Positions 37,401-46,748 are shown, counted from the stretch's first letter. The stretch is 64,000 nucleotides of DNA from Rhizobium skierniewicense (GCF_014196515.1 NZ_JACIDV010000011.1:1-64000), one strand, 5' to 3'. The notes: generated by a model from the sequence alone, not told the origin. Made by a program: numbers and translations.

Positions 37401-37992
37401 TCTCGATATTCGCGGTGCTGGCAATCTTCTGGGTGAAGAACAGTCGGGCCATATCAAGGAAGTCGGTTTCGAGCTTTACCAGCAGATGCTGGAAGAGGCC
37501 GTGGCCGAGGTGAAGGGCGAAGACGATGTTGTCGATACCGGCTGGTCGCCCCAGATTTCGGTTGGCACTTCGGTCATGATCCCGGAAAATTACGTGCCGG
37601 ATCTGCATCTGCGCATGGGCCTGTATCGTCGCCTTGGCGAGTTGACCGATCTGAACGAAATCGACGGTTTCGGTGCAGAGATGATCGACCGCTTCGGCCC
37701 GTTGCCGAAGGAAGTCCAGCACCTTCTCAAGATCGTCTACGTCAAGTCGCTCTGCCGCACGGCCAATGTCGAAAAGCTGGATGCGGGGCCGAAGGGCGTC
37801 GTCGTGCAGTTCCGTAACAAGGAATTCCCGAACCCTGCGGCACTCGTCGGCTACATCGCCAAACAGGGTTCCATGGCGAAAATCAGGCCCGATCACAGCG
37901 TATTCCTGACGCGTGATCTGCCGACGCCTGAGAAGCGTCTGGCAGGGGCGGCCATGGTGATGACGCAGCTGGCTGAACTGGCAAAGGGCTGA
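34495..37992 (+). CDS. mfd: Transcription-repair coupling factor Mfd
   Basis: The 1165-residue protein has the UvrB-homology region (LPAWDCLPYDRVSPSAHVSARRL), an RNA polymerase interaction domain (HAEHGIGRFVGLRTIEAAG), helicase motifs (ICGDVGFGKTEVALRAAF, LLIIDEEQHFGVKHKERLK, LSATPIPRTLQLA, STTIVESGLDVPTANTL, QLYQLRGRVGRSKVRAFA) and a TRCF C-terminal domain. It removes stalled RNA polymerase and brings in UvrA. The ATG at 34495 is fixed by the sdhE overlap and the MIAGFDVRLV start. Confidence 0.97.
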   Translation: MIAGFDVRLVASADTPLTIGNVPSGTEAFLLADLARQGTPVAYVLSDGQRVADLEQMLSFVAPDIPVLTLPAWDCLPYDRVSPSAHVSARRLATLSGLIHHQKKPHPAIVLVTVNAMLQKMAPRDVIESLAFSARPGNQIRMEDIAARLERNGFDRVATVREVGEFALRGGILDVFVPGTEEPVRLDFFGNTLESIRTFDPASQRTIGQAHSLDLNPMSEVTLTPDTISRFRKNYLSLFGAATRDDALYQAVSEGRRYAGMEHWLPLFYEKLETAFDYLKGFRIVTDHTAREAAVERSKLVHDYFDARQQSGQTKGATQGAPYKPVSPSQIYLGGKSFDEALNAVNAVRLTPFNEQDSRDKPVATLDAHVGPRWAKSQTENESEERVNVFTLAVKHIAERRSKGWKVLITGWSEGSLDRMLQVLNEHGLENIKTIQSFKEIEKLGKGEAAAAVLSLEAGFETGNLAVIGEQDILGDRMVRRSKRRKRGADFISEVAGLDEGSLVVHAEHGIGRFVGLRTIEAAGAPRDCLELHYADEAKLFLPVENIDLLSRYGSDAAEANLDRLGGGAWQMRKAKLKKRLLDMAGDLIRIAAARMVRHAPALIAPDGLYDEFAARFPYDETEDQQNAIDSVRDDLGAGRPMDRLICGDVGFGKTEVALRAAFLAAMNGVQVAVVVPTTLLARQHFRTFSERFRGLPIRVQQASRLVGTKELALTKKEVAEGKTDIVVGTHALLGAGISFANLGLLIIDEEQHFGVKHKERLKELKSDVHVLTLSATPIPRTLQLAMTGVRELSLITTAPVDRMAVRTFISPFDALVIRETLMREHYRGGQSFYVCPRLADLADIHAFLQSDVPELKVAVAHGQMAAGELEDIMNAFYDGKYDVLLSTTIVESGLDVPTANTLIVHRADMFGLAQLYQLRGRVGRSKVRAFALFTLPVNKVLTTMAERRLKVLQSLDTLGAGFQLASHDLDIRGAGNLLGEEQSGHIKEVGFELYQQMLEEAVAEVKGEDDVVDTGWSPQISVGTSVMIPENYVPDLHLRMGLYRRLGELTDLNEIDGFGAEMIDRFGPLPKEVQHLLKIVYVKSLCRTANVEKLDAGPKGVVVQFRNKEFPNPAALVGYIAKQGSMAKIRPDHSVFLTRDLPTPEKRLAGAAMVMTQLAELAKG

Positions 37993-38000
37993 CGGACTGA

Positions 38001-38945
38001 TCAGTGCGTCTTGTCCCCATCGCTCTCCGGCGTCATCGCGACGGCAACATTCTGGTCTGCCGCCGCAATCGATGTTGGAAGAGCGACATGTCTCTGGCGT
38101 TCGCGGATAAGCGTGATCAGCCCCGAGCCGATGATGAGCGCAATGCCGACCAGCATCCAGCTATCCACGTGATCACCGAAGATCAGATAGCCGAACAGAA
38201 TGGCCCACAACATCTGGCTGTATTGCGTCGGGCCGATGACCGCAGCGGGCGCGTATTTCGCTGCATACATCACCAGCACGTTGGCGACGGCGCCAAGAAG
38301 GCCGTAGCCCGCCAGGAACATCCATTGTTCGACATTGGGCAGGGTGAACGACGATGTCATCGCCACGCCGCAGATGACCAGCGTTCCCAGCAAGCCCGCG
38401 CCATAAAGCGAGATATTCTTTTCCGATGGCCCCATGGCGCGGAAAATAACGATGGAGATCGCGCCGCAAAGACCGGCGATGATGGCCGCGAAATGTCCGG
38501 TCGAAAGCTCGCGGAAACCCGGTCTCAAGATAATCAGAACACCGGCAAAACCGATGATGACGGCGGACCAGCGCTTGATCCCGACCTGTTCCTTCAGGAA
38601 CAGAACAGACATGATAGTGACGAAGGCGGGCAGCAGAAAGATCAGCGCGAAAGCTTCTGCCATGGATAGATGGGTGAAGGCCGTGACCGAGGTGATGGCA
38701 CCAAGGCCTGATGTCCCGAAGCGCAGAAGCCAGAGCGGGCGGTTGGTGGTGCGCACAATATCGCGCCAGTCGTCGTTGCGCTTGCGGATGAAGGGCAGGG
38801 CCGCAAGGCCAAAGAGCGCGCCAAAAAAGGCGGACTGAATGGGCGACAATTGCCCTTCGATGAGCTTCACGCTCGCATCGCTCCAGGCGTAGGCCGCAAA
38901 GGCTGCGAATGCGAGCAGAATTCCCTTCAACGTGCTATCGGACAC
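38001..38945 (-). CDS. EamA/DMT family transporter
   Basis: The 314-residue protein has about ten membrane helices in two EamA repeats (ILLAFAAFAAYAWSDASVKLIEG and GAISIVIFRAMGPSEKNISLYG). The loop ends such as VTIMSVLFLKEQVGIKRWSAVIIGFAGVLIILRP are typical. The substrate cannot be predicted; members export amino acids, nucleosides or drugs. It converges with mfd with nine bases between. Confidence 0.87.
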   Translation of the reverse strand: MSDSTLKGILLAFAAFAAYAWSDASVKLIEGQLSPIQSAFFGALFGLAALPFIRKRNDDWRDIVRTTNRPLWLLRFGTSGLGAITSVTAFTHLSMAEAFALIFLLPAFVTIMSVLFLKEQVGIKRWSAVIIGFAGVLIILRPGFRELSTGHFAAIIAGLCGAISIVIFRAMGPSEKNISLYGAGLLGTLVICGVAMTSSFTLPNVEQWMFLAGYGLLGAVANVLVMYAAKYAPAAVIGPTQYSQMLWAILFGYLIFGDHVDSWMLVGIALIIGSGLITLIRERQRHVALPTSIAAADQNVAVAMTPESDGDKTH

Positions 38946-38998
38946 GGAAACACCAAAATATTAGGGGCCGGAAATCGACAGCAGGGAGGCGCTGACGA

Positions 38999-39670
38999 TC
39001 AGTTCAGTGCCCTATGCTCTTCCAGCTTCAATCTGGCAATATCCCGCAGTGCATTAATCAGCACTTCCTTGGTCTGCGCACCGCTGACGGCATATTTCTG
39101 GTCGAGGATGAAGAAGGGAACACCTGATACACCCATCTGTTGGGCAGCATCAATTTCCGCGACGACTGTGTCCTTATCCGCGTCAGAAGCCAGCAGCTTC
39201 TCCACGACGTCGCGGCTCATTCCAGCCTTTTCACCAATATCCGCCAGCACGGCGTGGTCGCCGATATTGCGGCCTTCCTCAAAGTTGGCGCGGAACAGTC
39301 CGTTCACGACCTTTTCCTGAAACTCGCGGCCTTCGGCGTGAGCCCAAAGCGAGAGGCGGTGGGCATCCAGCGTGTTGGGCCCGACCTTGATAGCGTCGAA
39401 GTCGAAGGCGATGCCCACTTCCTTGCCAAGCTGCGTCAGCATCTCGTGCGCCTGCTCCACCTTTTCCTTGCCGCCCAGCTTCTTCTCAAGCTCTGCCTTC
39501 TGGTCCACACCTTCCGGAGGGTAGTCCGGGTTGAGGCGGTAGGGACGCCAGTTGACGTCGACGCTGACTTCATCGAGAATTTCAGCCAGCGCCAGATCGA
39601 GCCGCGCCTTGCCGAGATAGCACCATGGGCAGACCATGTCCGAGACGACGTCGATAACAATGCGTTGCAT
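38999..39670 (-). CDS. DsbA family protein (FrnE-like)
   Basis: The 223-residue protein begins with a thioredoxin-fold strand and the CPWC active site (DVVSDMVCPWCYLGKARLD). An all-helical insertion and the cis-Pro region GVSGVPFFILDQKYAVSGAQ follow, as in FrnE-type cytoplasmic DsbA relatives. There is no signal peptide, so it acts in the cytoplasm, probably as a dithiol oxidoreductase or isomerase. The next gene on this strand (EamA) starts 53 bases downstream. Confidence 0.9.
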   Translation of the reverse strand: MQRIVIDVVSDMVCPWCYLGKARLDLALAEILDEVSVDVNWRPYRLNPDYPPEGVDQKAELEKKLGGKEKVEQAHEMLTQLGKEVGIAFDFDAIKVGPNTLDAHRLSLWAHAEGREFQEKVVNGLFRANFEEGRNIGDHAVLADIGEKAGMSRDVVEKLLASDADKDTVVAEIDAAQQMGVSGVPFFILDQKYAVSGAQTKEVLINALRDIARLKLEEHRALN

Positions 39671-39765
39671 GGTGCTTCCCTTTCAAACCTTAAAATGTCC
39701 GCTCCATCTAGGGGCGTCTCTGCGGTTGCGCAAGGCGTTACCTCAAGAGAACCGCCAGACTGGCC

Positions 39766-41610
39766 TTACTGAACGCGCGCATCCCACCACGTGGTTTTCT
39801 GGTTACCCAGAAGCGGCGTGGCCTCGGGGCGCTCTATATATTTCCACCGCGCGACCCACTGCGCACCGATGTAATAGAGCGGGATGATGTAATGCCCCGC
39901 CGTCAGCAGACGGTCATAGGCACGCACGGCGGCCTGGAAGTCCTCTGTGGAGCGCGCCTGCAACAACGCTTCCAGCATGCGGTCCACATCAGGATCGGCA
40001 ACGCCCGCATAATTGAAGCTGCCATTGGCATCGCGTGAGCCAGAGCCCCAGCGGTTGAGCTGTTCAGCCCCCGGCGACAGCGAGGATGGAAGCGAGCGGA
40101 TGATCATATCATAGTCGAAGCTGTTGGAGCGTGCCTGATACTGCCCGTCATCGACGGAGCGAATGGCCATATCCACGCCGATGAGACGCAGCGAACGCTG
40201 GTAGGCCAGCGCAATGCGTTCCTGCGCGGGGTTCTGCGTCATAATTTCGAAGGCGAGCGGACGACCCTTGGCATCCGACATCTTTCCGCTTTTGATCGTG
40301 TAACCGCCCGCCTTCAACGTGTCGACGGCGAGCTTCAGTACCTTGCGATCGGCGCCGGAGCCATCGGTGACGGGCATGGCGTAGGTGCCAGCCAGCAGCG
40401 CCGGTGGAAGTGTCCTGGCGGCATCACCCAGCAAAGCCAGTTCCCGCTCGTCCGCCGCATTGCCAAAGGCGCCGAGCGCCGAGTTCTGCCAATAGCTTTG
40501 CGTGCGCTGGAACGCGCCGCCGAGAATATTGCGGTTCATCCATTCAAAATCGAGTGCGAAAGACAGCCCTTCGCGCACGTTCTTATCAGCAAAGATGGCG
40601 CGTCTCGTGTTGAACACGAGCCCGAACATGCCCGATGGCAGCCGTGACTCGAAAACGTCGCGGGCAATGTCTCCGCGATGCACCGCAGGGAAATTATAGG
40701 CTTGGCCCCAGTGGGAGCTGTCTGCCGAGCCGTTGATGGCGTCTCCTTCCGGGTAGATGTCGATATCGCCCTTCTTGAAGGCCTCGAACATCGTCGTGAC
40801 CTGCAGAAAATAGAGGATGCTGATCTCGTCGTAATTATCAGAGCCGACCTTGGACGGCACATCCTTGCCCCAGTAATCCGGGTTGCGCTCCCACACGACG
40901 CGCTCACCAGGGCGCAGGGTTTTGATTCGGTAGGGACCGGAGCCCACCACGGGGCCGAGGCCGCCTTGCTCGAATGTTGCCTGATCGATGGCGTGCTTGG
41001 GCAGGATCGGTGTCGAGGAGGCCAGAATGAGCGGTGTTTCGCGATTCGCGTTTTCGTTGAACGTGAAGCGCACGCCGTGCTCGCCAATCTTCTCCATTTT
41101 CGCAACGCCGTTCAGGCGGCTATTGAAGGGTGGACGGCCTTTTTCCTTCAAAAGATTGAAGGTGAAAATCACATCATCGGGCGTCACCGGCTGGCCGTCC
41201 TGCCATTTCGCTTTCGGATTGATGTTGAACTGAATGTAGGTGCGGTCGTCGTCCCACTCGGCCGTTTCCGCCAGCAAGCCATAGAGCGAGAATGGCTCGT
41301 CATTGGAGCGCTGCATCAGCGGCTCATAGAGAAGATTACCGAACTCCGGGTCCCAGACGCCACGTGCCGTTGTGCGCATGCCCTTCAGAACAAAGGGATT
41401 GAGGCTATCGAAGGTCCCGACGACGCCATAGGATATGCGACCGCCTTTTTTCACGTTGGGGTTCACATAGGGAAAATTCTTGTAATCGGATGATAGGGCA
41501 ACAGTGCCATGCATCGAAATCCCGTGGAGTGGTTCTGCCAGCGCCAGACCTGAAAAAAGAAGGGCCGGGATGAGCGCCAAAAGGCTTCGCATGTTCATGT
41601 CCTGTCGCAT
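39766..41610 (-). CDS. Extracellular solute-binding protein family 5 (YejA-like)
   Basis: The 614-residue protein has a signal peptide ending near LALAEPLHG and an SBP_bac_5 domain. The motifs NPNVKKGGRISYGVVGTFDSLNPFVLKG, LAETAEWDDDRTYIQFNINPKAKWQDG and VGSGPYRIKTLRPGERVVWERNPDYWG are typical of the YejA/microcin C-type group. It binds oligopeptides or similar compounds in the periplasm. No transporter genes lie beside it, so it must share a permease elsewhere. A second ATG at 41598 (MNMRSLL) is an equally good start. Confidence 0.88.
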   Translation of the reverse strand: MRQDMNMRSLLALIPALLFSGLALAEPLHGISMHGTVALSSDYKNFPYVNPNVKKGGRISYGVVGTFDSLNPFVLKGMRTTARGVWDPEFGNLLYEPLMQRSNDEPFSLYGLLAETAEWDDDRTYIQFNINPKAKWQDGQPVTPDDVIFTFNLLKEKGRPPFNSRLNGVAKMEKIGEHGVRFTFNENANRETPLILASSTPILPKHAIDQATFEQGGLGPVVGSGPYRIKTLRPGERVVWERNPDYWGKDVPSKVGSDNYDEISILYFLQVTTMFEAFKKGDIDIYPEGDAINGSADSSHWGQAYNFPAVHRGDIARDVFESRLPSGMFGLVFNTRRAIFADKNVREGLSFALDFEWMNRNILGGAFQRTQSYWQNSALGAFGNAADERELALLGDAARTLPPALLAGTYAMPVTDGSGADRKVLKLAVDTLKAGGYTIKSGKMSDAKGRPLAFEIMTQNPAQERIALAYQRSLRLIGVDMAIRSVDDGQYQARSNSFDYDMIIRSLPSSLSPGAEQLNRWGSGSRDANGSFNYAGVADPDVDRMLEALLQARSTEDFQAAVRAYDRLLTAGHYIIPLYYIGAQWVARWKYIERPEATPLLGNQKTTWWDARVQ

Positions 41611-41906
41611 TCGGGCTGTTTGATCCGCAGATCGTCACGGCTCGCCCGTCTTGTATTGATTCCCGCGCGAATGTATCACACACGACTATGGCAGGCATCC
41701 GACGAGAGAAAACTTGTCGGGCTTCTCTAAAAAGTCAAAGAAGTGCTGGATATCGCCTTCAACGGGATGTAACAGGTTTGCCGAAACCCTCGGGTCACGC
41801 ATTTGCCTCATTTAAACGACAGTGGAACGGGCAGACGGATACCGGTGATGCTAAGCAGTTCGTCCTGTTCTGCTTCGCATAAGAAAATTCAGGAGACGGA
41901 ACTCTT

Positions 41907-42563
41907 ATGATGCAAAACGCAAACACATTCAGCCGCGCAGCCTTGTCTGCTCTCGTTCTTTCGCTGGGTGCCGTGTCTGCACCGGCCGTATCGCAGGCTC
42001 AGCAGGCGGTTCCGGCTGCCGGAGGTCCTGGCGCACCACCGCTCGGCTGGTTCAAGACATGCAGCAAGCAGGAAGACAATGATGTTTGCGTCGTGCAGAA
42101 CGTCGTTCTGGCGCAGAACGGCCAGATGATCACGGCTGTCGGCCTCATCAGTGTCGAAGGTAAGGTCAACCGCAAGCTGCTCCAGGTTTCGGTTCCGACC
42201 GCACGTCTGCTGCCTCCAGGCGTTATGATGCAGATCGATGGTGGCAAGGGACAGAAGCTCGATTATGCCGTCTGCCTGCCCGACAAGTGCACAGCTGAAG
42301 TGCCGCTCACAGACGCCATGATCGCCAGCATGAAGAAGGGCACGGAAATCGTGTTCACTTCCATCAACTTCCGTCGCGCACCGAACCCGATCAAGATCGC
42401 TCTCAGCGGCTTTACCGGCGCTTATGATGGCCAGCCGATTACACAGTCGCAGCTCGCGGAAAGCCAGCGTTCGCTCCAGGAAGGCATGCAGAAGAAGGCT
42501 GAAGAGGCGCGTAAGAAGCTCGAAGCTGCGCAGGACGCTGCCAAGACCAAGCCTGCAAACTAA
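41907..42563 (+). CDS. Invasion-associated locus B (IalB) family protein
   Basis: The 218-residue protein has a signal peptide (cleavage near VSQAQQA) and an IalB domain with a conserved Cys pair near GWFKTCSKQEDNDVCVVQN and a second pair in YAVCLPDKCTAEVPL. It ends in a charged helical tail (EGMQKKAEEARKKLEAAQDAAK). The family is named from a Bartonella protein linked to erythrocyte entry; in rhizobia the role is unknown. GGAGACGG precedes the ATG. A strong terminator follows. Confidence 0.9.
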   Translation: MMQNANTFSRAALSALVLSLGAVSAPAVSQAQQAVPAAGGPGAPPLGWFKTCSKQEDNDVCVVQNVVLAQNGQMITAVGLISVEGKVNRKLLQVSVPTARLLPPGVMMQIDGGKGQKLDYAVCLPDKCTAEVPLTDAMIASMKKGTEIVFTSINFRRAPNPIKIALSGFTGAYDGQPITQSQLAESQRSLQEGMQKKAEEARKKLEAAQDAAKTKPAN

Positions 42564-42576
42564 GATATCGACATTG

Positions 42577-42610
42577 AAAAACCGGCCTGAAGTCTCAGGC
42601 CGGTTTTTTT
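42577..42610 (+). terminator. Rho-independent terminator after the IalB-family gene
   Basis: ACCGGCCTGA and TCAGGCCGGT form a perfect stem around AGTC and are flanked by A-runs and TTTTTTT. It can act in both directions, but the plus-strand T-run is the longer. Confidence 0.9.
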
Positions 42611-42631
42611 GTGAAAAATTTCTGGAAACAA

Positions 42632-42961
42632 TCAGTGAGTCATCGCTGCCTTCGCTCGCAGCTCGCCGCTGGGAGTGGTGTCGAAAATACGGGAAATATT
42701 CGGGTTTCTCAGGGGCTGGTCGCTCTCGTCGTGGACGAGGTTTTGTTCGGACACATAGGCGACATACTCGGACTCATCGTTTTCCGCCAGCAGGTGGTAA
42801 AATGGCTGGTCACGCTCCGGACGAATTTCCGGGGGAATCGCGTTCCACCATTCCTCTGTGTTGGCATATTCCGGGTCTACGTCGAATACCACACCGCGGA
42901 ACGGAAACACTCTGTGGCGAACGACCTCACCAATCGTAAATTTTGCGTCTCTTTGTTTCAT
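42632..42961 (-). CDS. hspQ: Heat-shock protein HspQ / hemimethylated DNA-binding (YccV) family
   Basis: The 109-residue protein from ATG 42961 has the YccV domain: FTIGEVVRHRVFPFRGVVFDVDPEYANTEEW, PFYHLLAENDESEYVAYVSEQNLVHDESDQP. In enterobacteria HspQ is a specificity-enhancing factor for the Lon protease; in alphaproteobacteria the role is less studied. The ribosome site GGGAAAGGAT is somewhat far from this ATG. In-frame GTG codons at 42982 and 42970 are alternatives. Confidence 0.9.
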   Translation of the reverse strand: MKQRDAKFTIGEVVRHRVFPFRGVVFDVDPEYANTEEWWNAIPPEIRPERDQPFYHLLAENDESEYVAYVSEQNLVHDESDQPLRNPNISRIFDTTPSGELRAKAAMTH

Positions 42962-43064
42962 GGCATGCACATCCTTTCCCACTACAATTTGGGGGGTGGA
43001 TATAAAATATCAAGATATGGCGTTGCATGGCTGGCTTTCGTCCTTCGCACATGTGCGTTATTGC

Positions 43065-43097
43065 GAAAGAAAAAAGGCGCCCCGAGAGGCGCCTTTT
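43065..43097 (-). terminator. Rho-independent terminator of glnA
   Basis: On the minus strand AAAAGGCGCC pairs with GGCGCCTTTT around the short loop TCTCGG, and TTTTTTCTTT follows. It lies 14 bases after the glnA stop. Confidence 0.9.
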
Positions 43098-43110
43098 CAA
43101 AATGTAACTG

Positions 43111-44520
43111 TTACGCCGAGTAGTACATGTCGAATTCGACCGGGTGAGGGGTCATTTCGAAACGCATGACTTCGTGCATCTTCAGTTCAATGAAGGCATC
43201 GATCTGGTCGTCGTCAAACACGCCGCCGGCGGTCAGGAACTTGCGATCCTTGTCGAGGCTGTCGAGTGCTTCACGCAACGAGCCGCACACGGTCGGGATC
43301 TTCTTCAGTTCCTTCGGTGGCAGATCGTACAGATCCTTGTCCATCGGCTTGCCGGGGTGGATCTTGTTCTTGATGCCATCGAGGCCAGCCATCAGCATCG
43401 CTGCAAAGCCGAGATATGGATTCTGGGCTGGGTCCGGGAAGCGCACTTCGACGCGCTTTGCCTTCGGGTTGGAGCCGAAAGGAATGCGGCAGGATGCCGA
43501 GCGGTTGCGGGCGGAGTATGCCAGCAGAACCGGTGCTTCGTAACCTGGGACCAGACGCTTGTAGGAGTTGGTCGTCGGGTTGGTGAAGGCGTTGATCGCC
43601 TTGGCATGCTTGATAATGCCGCCGATGTAGTAGAGGCAAGTCTCAGACAGGCCAGCATATTCGTCGCCAGCGAAGGTCGGCTTACCGCCCTTCCAGATGG
43701 ACTGGTGAACGTGCATGCCCGAACCATTGTCGCCGAAGATCGGCTTTGGCATGAAGGTTGCCGTCTTGCCGTAAGCGTTTGCGACCTGATGGACCACATA
43801 TTTGTAGATCTGCATCTTGTCGGCGCTGGATACCATCGTGTCGAACTTCACGCCCAGTTCGTGCTGAGCCGAGGCGACTTCGTGGTGATGCTTTTCAACG
43901 ACCACGCCCATTTCGCCCAGGACAGTCAGCATTTCGGAACGCATGTCCTGAAGGCTGTCGACGGGCGGAACCGGGAAATAGCCGCCCTTGACGCGCGGAC
44001 GGTGGCCGAGGTTGCCCGTCTCGTAATCCGTGTCGTCGTTAGACGGCAGTTCGGACGAATCGAGCTTGAAGCCCGTGTTGTAGGGATCGGCCTTGTACTT
44101 GACGTCGTCGAAGACGAAGAATTCGGGCTCAGGTCCAACGAAGATCGTATCGCCGATACCGGATGCCTTGAGGTAGGCTTCAGCCTTCTTGGCTGTGCCG
44201 CGCGGGTCGCGGTTATAGGACTCGCCAGAGACGGGATCGAGAATATCGCAGATGATGACCATGGTGGACTGCGCGAAGAACGGGTCCATATGGACCGTGC
44301 CCGTGTCCGGCATCAGCACCATGTCGGATTCGTTGATGGCCTTCCAGCCGCCGATCGAAGAGCCGTCGAACATGACGCCATCGGCGAACATATCTTCGTC
44401 CACGCAGGCCACGTCCATGGTCACGTGCTGCAGCTTGCCCTTTGGGTCGGTAAAGCGCAGGTCCACGAACTTGACGTCGTTGTCCTTGATCTGCTTGAGA
44501 ATATCGTTTGCGGTCGTCAT
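43111..44520 (-). CDS. glnA: Glutamine synthetase type I
   Basis: The 469-residue GSI enzyme makes glutamine from glutamate, ammonia and ATP. Typical parts are [62 protein letters not shown] and [12 protein letters not shown]. The adenylylation site is Tyr398 in DKDLYDLPP, so activity is controlled by the adenylyltransferase GlnE together with PII. glnB lies 65 bases upstream, forming the usual rhizobial glnB-glnA operon. TCAAGGAAAAG precedes the ATG. Confidence 0.98.
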   Translation of the reverse strand: MTTANDILKQIKDNDVKFVDLRFTDPKGKLQHVTMDVACVDEDMFADGVMFDGSSIGGWKAINESDMVLMPDTGTVHMDPFFAQSTMVIICDILDPVSGESYNRDPRGTAKKAEAYLKASGIGDTIFVGPEPEFFVFDDVKYKADPYNTGFKLDSSELPSNDDTDYETGNLGHRPRVKGGYFPVPPVDSLQDMRSEMLTVLGEMGVVVEKHHHEVASAQHELGVKFDTMVSSADKMQIYKYVVHQVANAYGKTATFMPKPIFGDNGSGMHVHQSIWKGGKPTFAGDEYAGLSETCLYYIGGIIKHAKAINAFTNPTTNSYKRLVPGYEAPVLLAYSARNRSASCRIPFGSNPKAKRVEVRFPDPAQNPYLGFAAMLMAGLDGIKNKIHPGKPMDKDLYDLPPKELKKIPTVCGSLREALDSLDKDRKFLTAGGVFDDDQIDAFIELKMHEVMRFEMTPHPVEFDMYYSA

Positions 44521-44560
44521 TTGAAACTTTTCCTTGAGTGTTTTGATAACAAGGTGAAGC

Positions 44561-44575
44561 CCCGGCTTTCCCGGG
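44561..44575 (-). promoter_or_regulatory. Small GC hairpin between glnB and glnA
   Basis: CCCGG-GAAAG-CCGGG on the minus strand makes a 5-bp stem in the 65-base gap between the two genes. It has no T-run, so it would not end transcription. It might limit read-through or shield the mRNA and so set the glnB:glnA ratio. This is inference. Confidence 0.3.
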
Positions 44576-44585
44576 TTCAGTCTTT

Positions 44586-44951
<366 letters not shown>

Positions 44952-44981
44952 TCAAGCGGTCTTTCCGCTCTGCCACAAGAA

Positions 44982-44998
44982 TGCACGTATCGTGCCAG
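44982..44998 (-). promoter_or_regulatory. Sigma-54 (-24/-12) promoter of glnB-glnA
   Basis: On the minus strand CTGGCACGATACGTGCA fits the consensus TGGCACG-N4-TTGCW. The GG and GC dinucleotides are exactly 12 bases apart, and there is one mismatch in the -12 half (GTGC for TTGC). Start of transcription is expected near 44970, about 45 bases before the glnB ATG. NtrC-dependent glnB promoters of this kind are established in rhizobia. Confidence 0.75.
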
Positions 44999-45088
44999 AT
45001 CGGAAGTCGGTTTGATTAAAAAATCTTTGAAAAAGAGCTGGACACAGCGAAATTTGATGCAGCTTCACTGTTTCCCTGGATAAAAATA

Positions 45089-45107
45089 CTGCGTGTTGTC
45101 CACGCAG
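45089..45107. promoter_or_regulatory. Dyad upstream of glnB, possible NtrC enhancer site
   Basis: CTGCGTG-TTGTC-CACGCAG has 7-bp inverted arms and a 5-base centre, the same size as an NtrC site (TGCACC-N5-GGTGCA). The half-sites match only partly. It lies about 100 bases upstream of the sigma-54 promoter, where enhancers usually sit. Function is inferred from size and place. The rest of the glnB-nnr gap (44925-45266) is AT-rich without a gene. Confidence 0.45.
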
Positions 45108-45266
45108 CAGTCATTTTTTCACGATTTTGCCAAATTTCAGGCCGGTCGCGAGCAGGTGAGTGGATGAAAGGTGCTGGTCAAATTTAATCCAGGTGCATAT
45201 ATTTTATGCAGTCTTAAATGCCTATTTTTCCACCGATTGCCTTTTGTCTGTTTTTGAGCTGAATAT

Positions 45267-46748
45267 GTGGACATGATGTTTTCAGTTCAGCACGCCCTGT
45301 TTGATCCAGCCACCATGGCGCACATTGATGCAAGCGCAGAAGCGAGTGGCATTTCCCTTTCATCTCTGATGGAACGGGCAGGGCAGGCCGTCGCAGCTAG
45401 CGTTCTCACGCATTACCCACAAGCTTTGCGCTATGTCGCGCTGTGCGGAACCGGCAACAATGGCGGCGATGGCTTTGTCGCAGCGCGGGCCCTGAAGGCA
45501 AGCGGTGCCGAGGTTGCCCCTTACGTGTTTGGTGATGTTTCCCGGCTGAAGGGCGCCGCAAGGCAGGCGTTCGATGCCATGGGGATCGCCAGCGAGCCGC
45601 TTGGCAGCTACGTGCCACGCTCTGGCGATGTCGTGATCGACGCCATCTTTGGCGCCGGACTTTCGCGGGATGTGCCCGTTGAGGTGGCGGCTGTGATCGA
45701 TGTTGTCGAGACGGCTTCCATTTCCGTGATCGCCGTTGATCTTCCATCCGGTCTGTGCGGACGGCGCGGGGTGCCGCTTGGACGTTCGTTTCGGGCAGAA
45801 CGAACCGTTACGTTCATGGCTCGCAAACCGGGTCATGTTCTGATGCCGGGTCGCTCCCTGTGCGGCACGCTTGACGTTTTCAATATCGGTATCCCGCAAA
45901 GACTTCTGGAAGCGCATTGTGGCTGCGTCTATGAAAACGGCCCCTTCTTGTGGATGGGATGCTTTCAAAGGGCTGACGAGGACACCCACAAGTTCAAGCG
46001 CGGGCATTTGACGGTGTTTTCTGGTCCCTCCCACGCCACGGGTGCGGCCCGAATGGCTGCCATGGCAGGGTTTCGTGCGGGTGCGGGCATCGTCACTGTT
46101 GCTGCACCTCAGGACGCCATTGGTGTTTTATCGGCGACGCTCACGGCGGTCATGGTTCAGGGTATCGAAAGCGAAGACGAGCTTTCTGCCTGGCGGGACG
46201 ACACGCGTCATGGGACTTACATCCTCGGTCCCGGCTTCAGTGATATCGAGCGCGCGCGCCGGTTTGTGTCGCTTCTGAAGGACAAGGCGCTGGTGCTGGA
46301 TGCCGATGGCATCACAGCCTTCCGGCACGATCCGCAGCAGCTTTTCGATCTCTTCGCCACAGACGCGCCCCGCATTTTGACGCCACATGAGGGTGAGTTC
46401 GGGCGGCTTTTTCCCGACATCGCTGCAGACGAAACGCTGAGCAAGATAGAAAAGGCGCAGGCGGCTGCGGAACTCAGCAACGCCGTGATCGTCTACAAGG
46501 GCGCTGATACCGTGATTGCCGCGCCGGATGGGCGTGCGACCGTCAACACAAACGCGCCACCTCATCTGGCGACGGCCGGATCTGGAGATGTGCTGGCTGG
46601 CATTGCCGGCGGCTTTCTGGCGCAGCAGGTTCCCGCGTTCGAAGCCGCCGCTGCCGCTGTCTGGCTCCACGGTCAAACCGCACAGCGGCTCGGTCCAGGA
46701 CTGACGGCCGAGGATTTGGCTGCGGCGGTCAGGCCTTTCTCATCTTAG
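45267..46748 (+). CDS. nnr: Bifunctional NAD(P)H-hydrate repair enzyme (epimerase + dehydratase)
   Basis: The 493-residue protein joins a YjeF_N epimerase (GTGNNGGDGFVAARALK, DAIFGAGLSRDVP, DLPSGLCG) with a C-terminal ADP/ATP-dependent dehydratase (RGHLTVFSGPSHATGAARMA, LTPHEGEFGRLFPD, ATAGSGDVLAGIAGG). It repairs hydrated NADH and NADPH. The start is uncertain: GTG 45267 or ATGs at 45273/45276. Its TAG stop lies in the first bases of a palindromic repeat, suggesting that repeat insertion trimmed or replaced the original end. Confidence 0.92.
   Translation: MDMMFSVQHALFDPATMAHIDASAEASGISLSSLMERAGQAVAASVLTHYPQALRYVALCGTGNNGGDGFVAARALKASGAEVAPYVFGDVSRLKGAARQAFDAMGIASEPLGSYVPRSGDVVIDAIFGAGLSRDVPVEVAAVIDVVETASISVIAVDLPSGLCGRRGVPLGRSFRAERTVTFMARKPGHVLMPGRSLCGTLDVFNIGIPQRLLEAHCGCVYENGPFLWMGCFQRADEDTHKFKRGHLTVFSGPSHATGAARMAAMAGFRAGAGIVTVAAPQDAIGVLSATLTAVMVQGIESEDELSAWRDDTRHGTYILGPGFSDIERARRFVSLLKDKALVLDADGITAFRHDPQQLFDLFATDAPRILTPHEGEFGRLFPDIAADETLSKIEKAQAAAELSNAVIVYKGADTVIAAPDGRATVNTNAPPHLATAGSGDVLAGIAGGFLAQQVPAFEAAAAAVWLHGQTAQRLGPGLTAEDLAAAVRPFSS

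Noticed and set aside
36118-37896. 592-codon open frame on the minus strand opposite mfd
   Set aside because: It is antisense to the conserved helicase motifs of Mfd and shows no domain; a codon-bias shadow.
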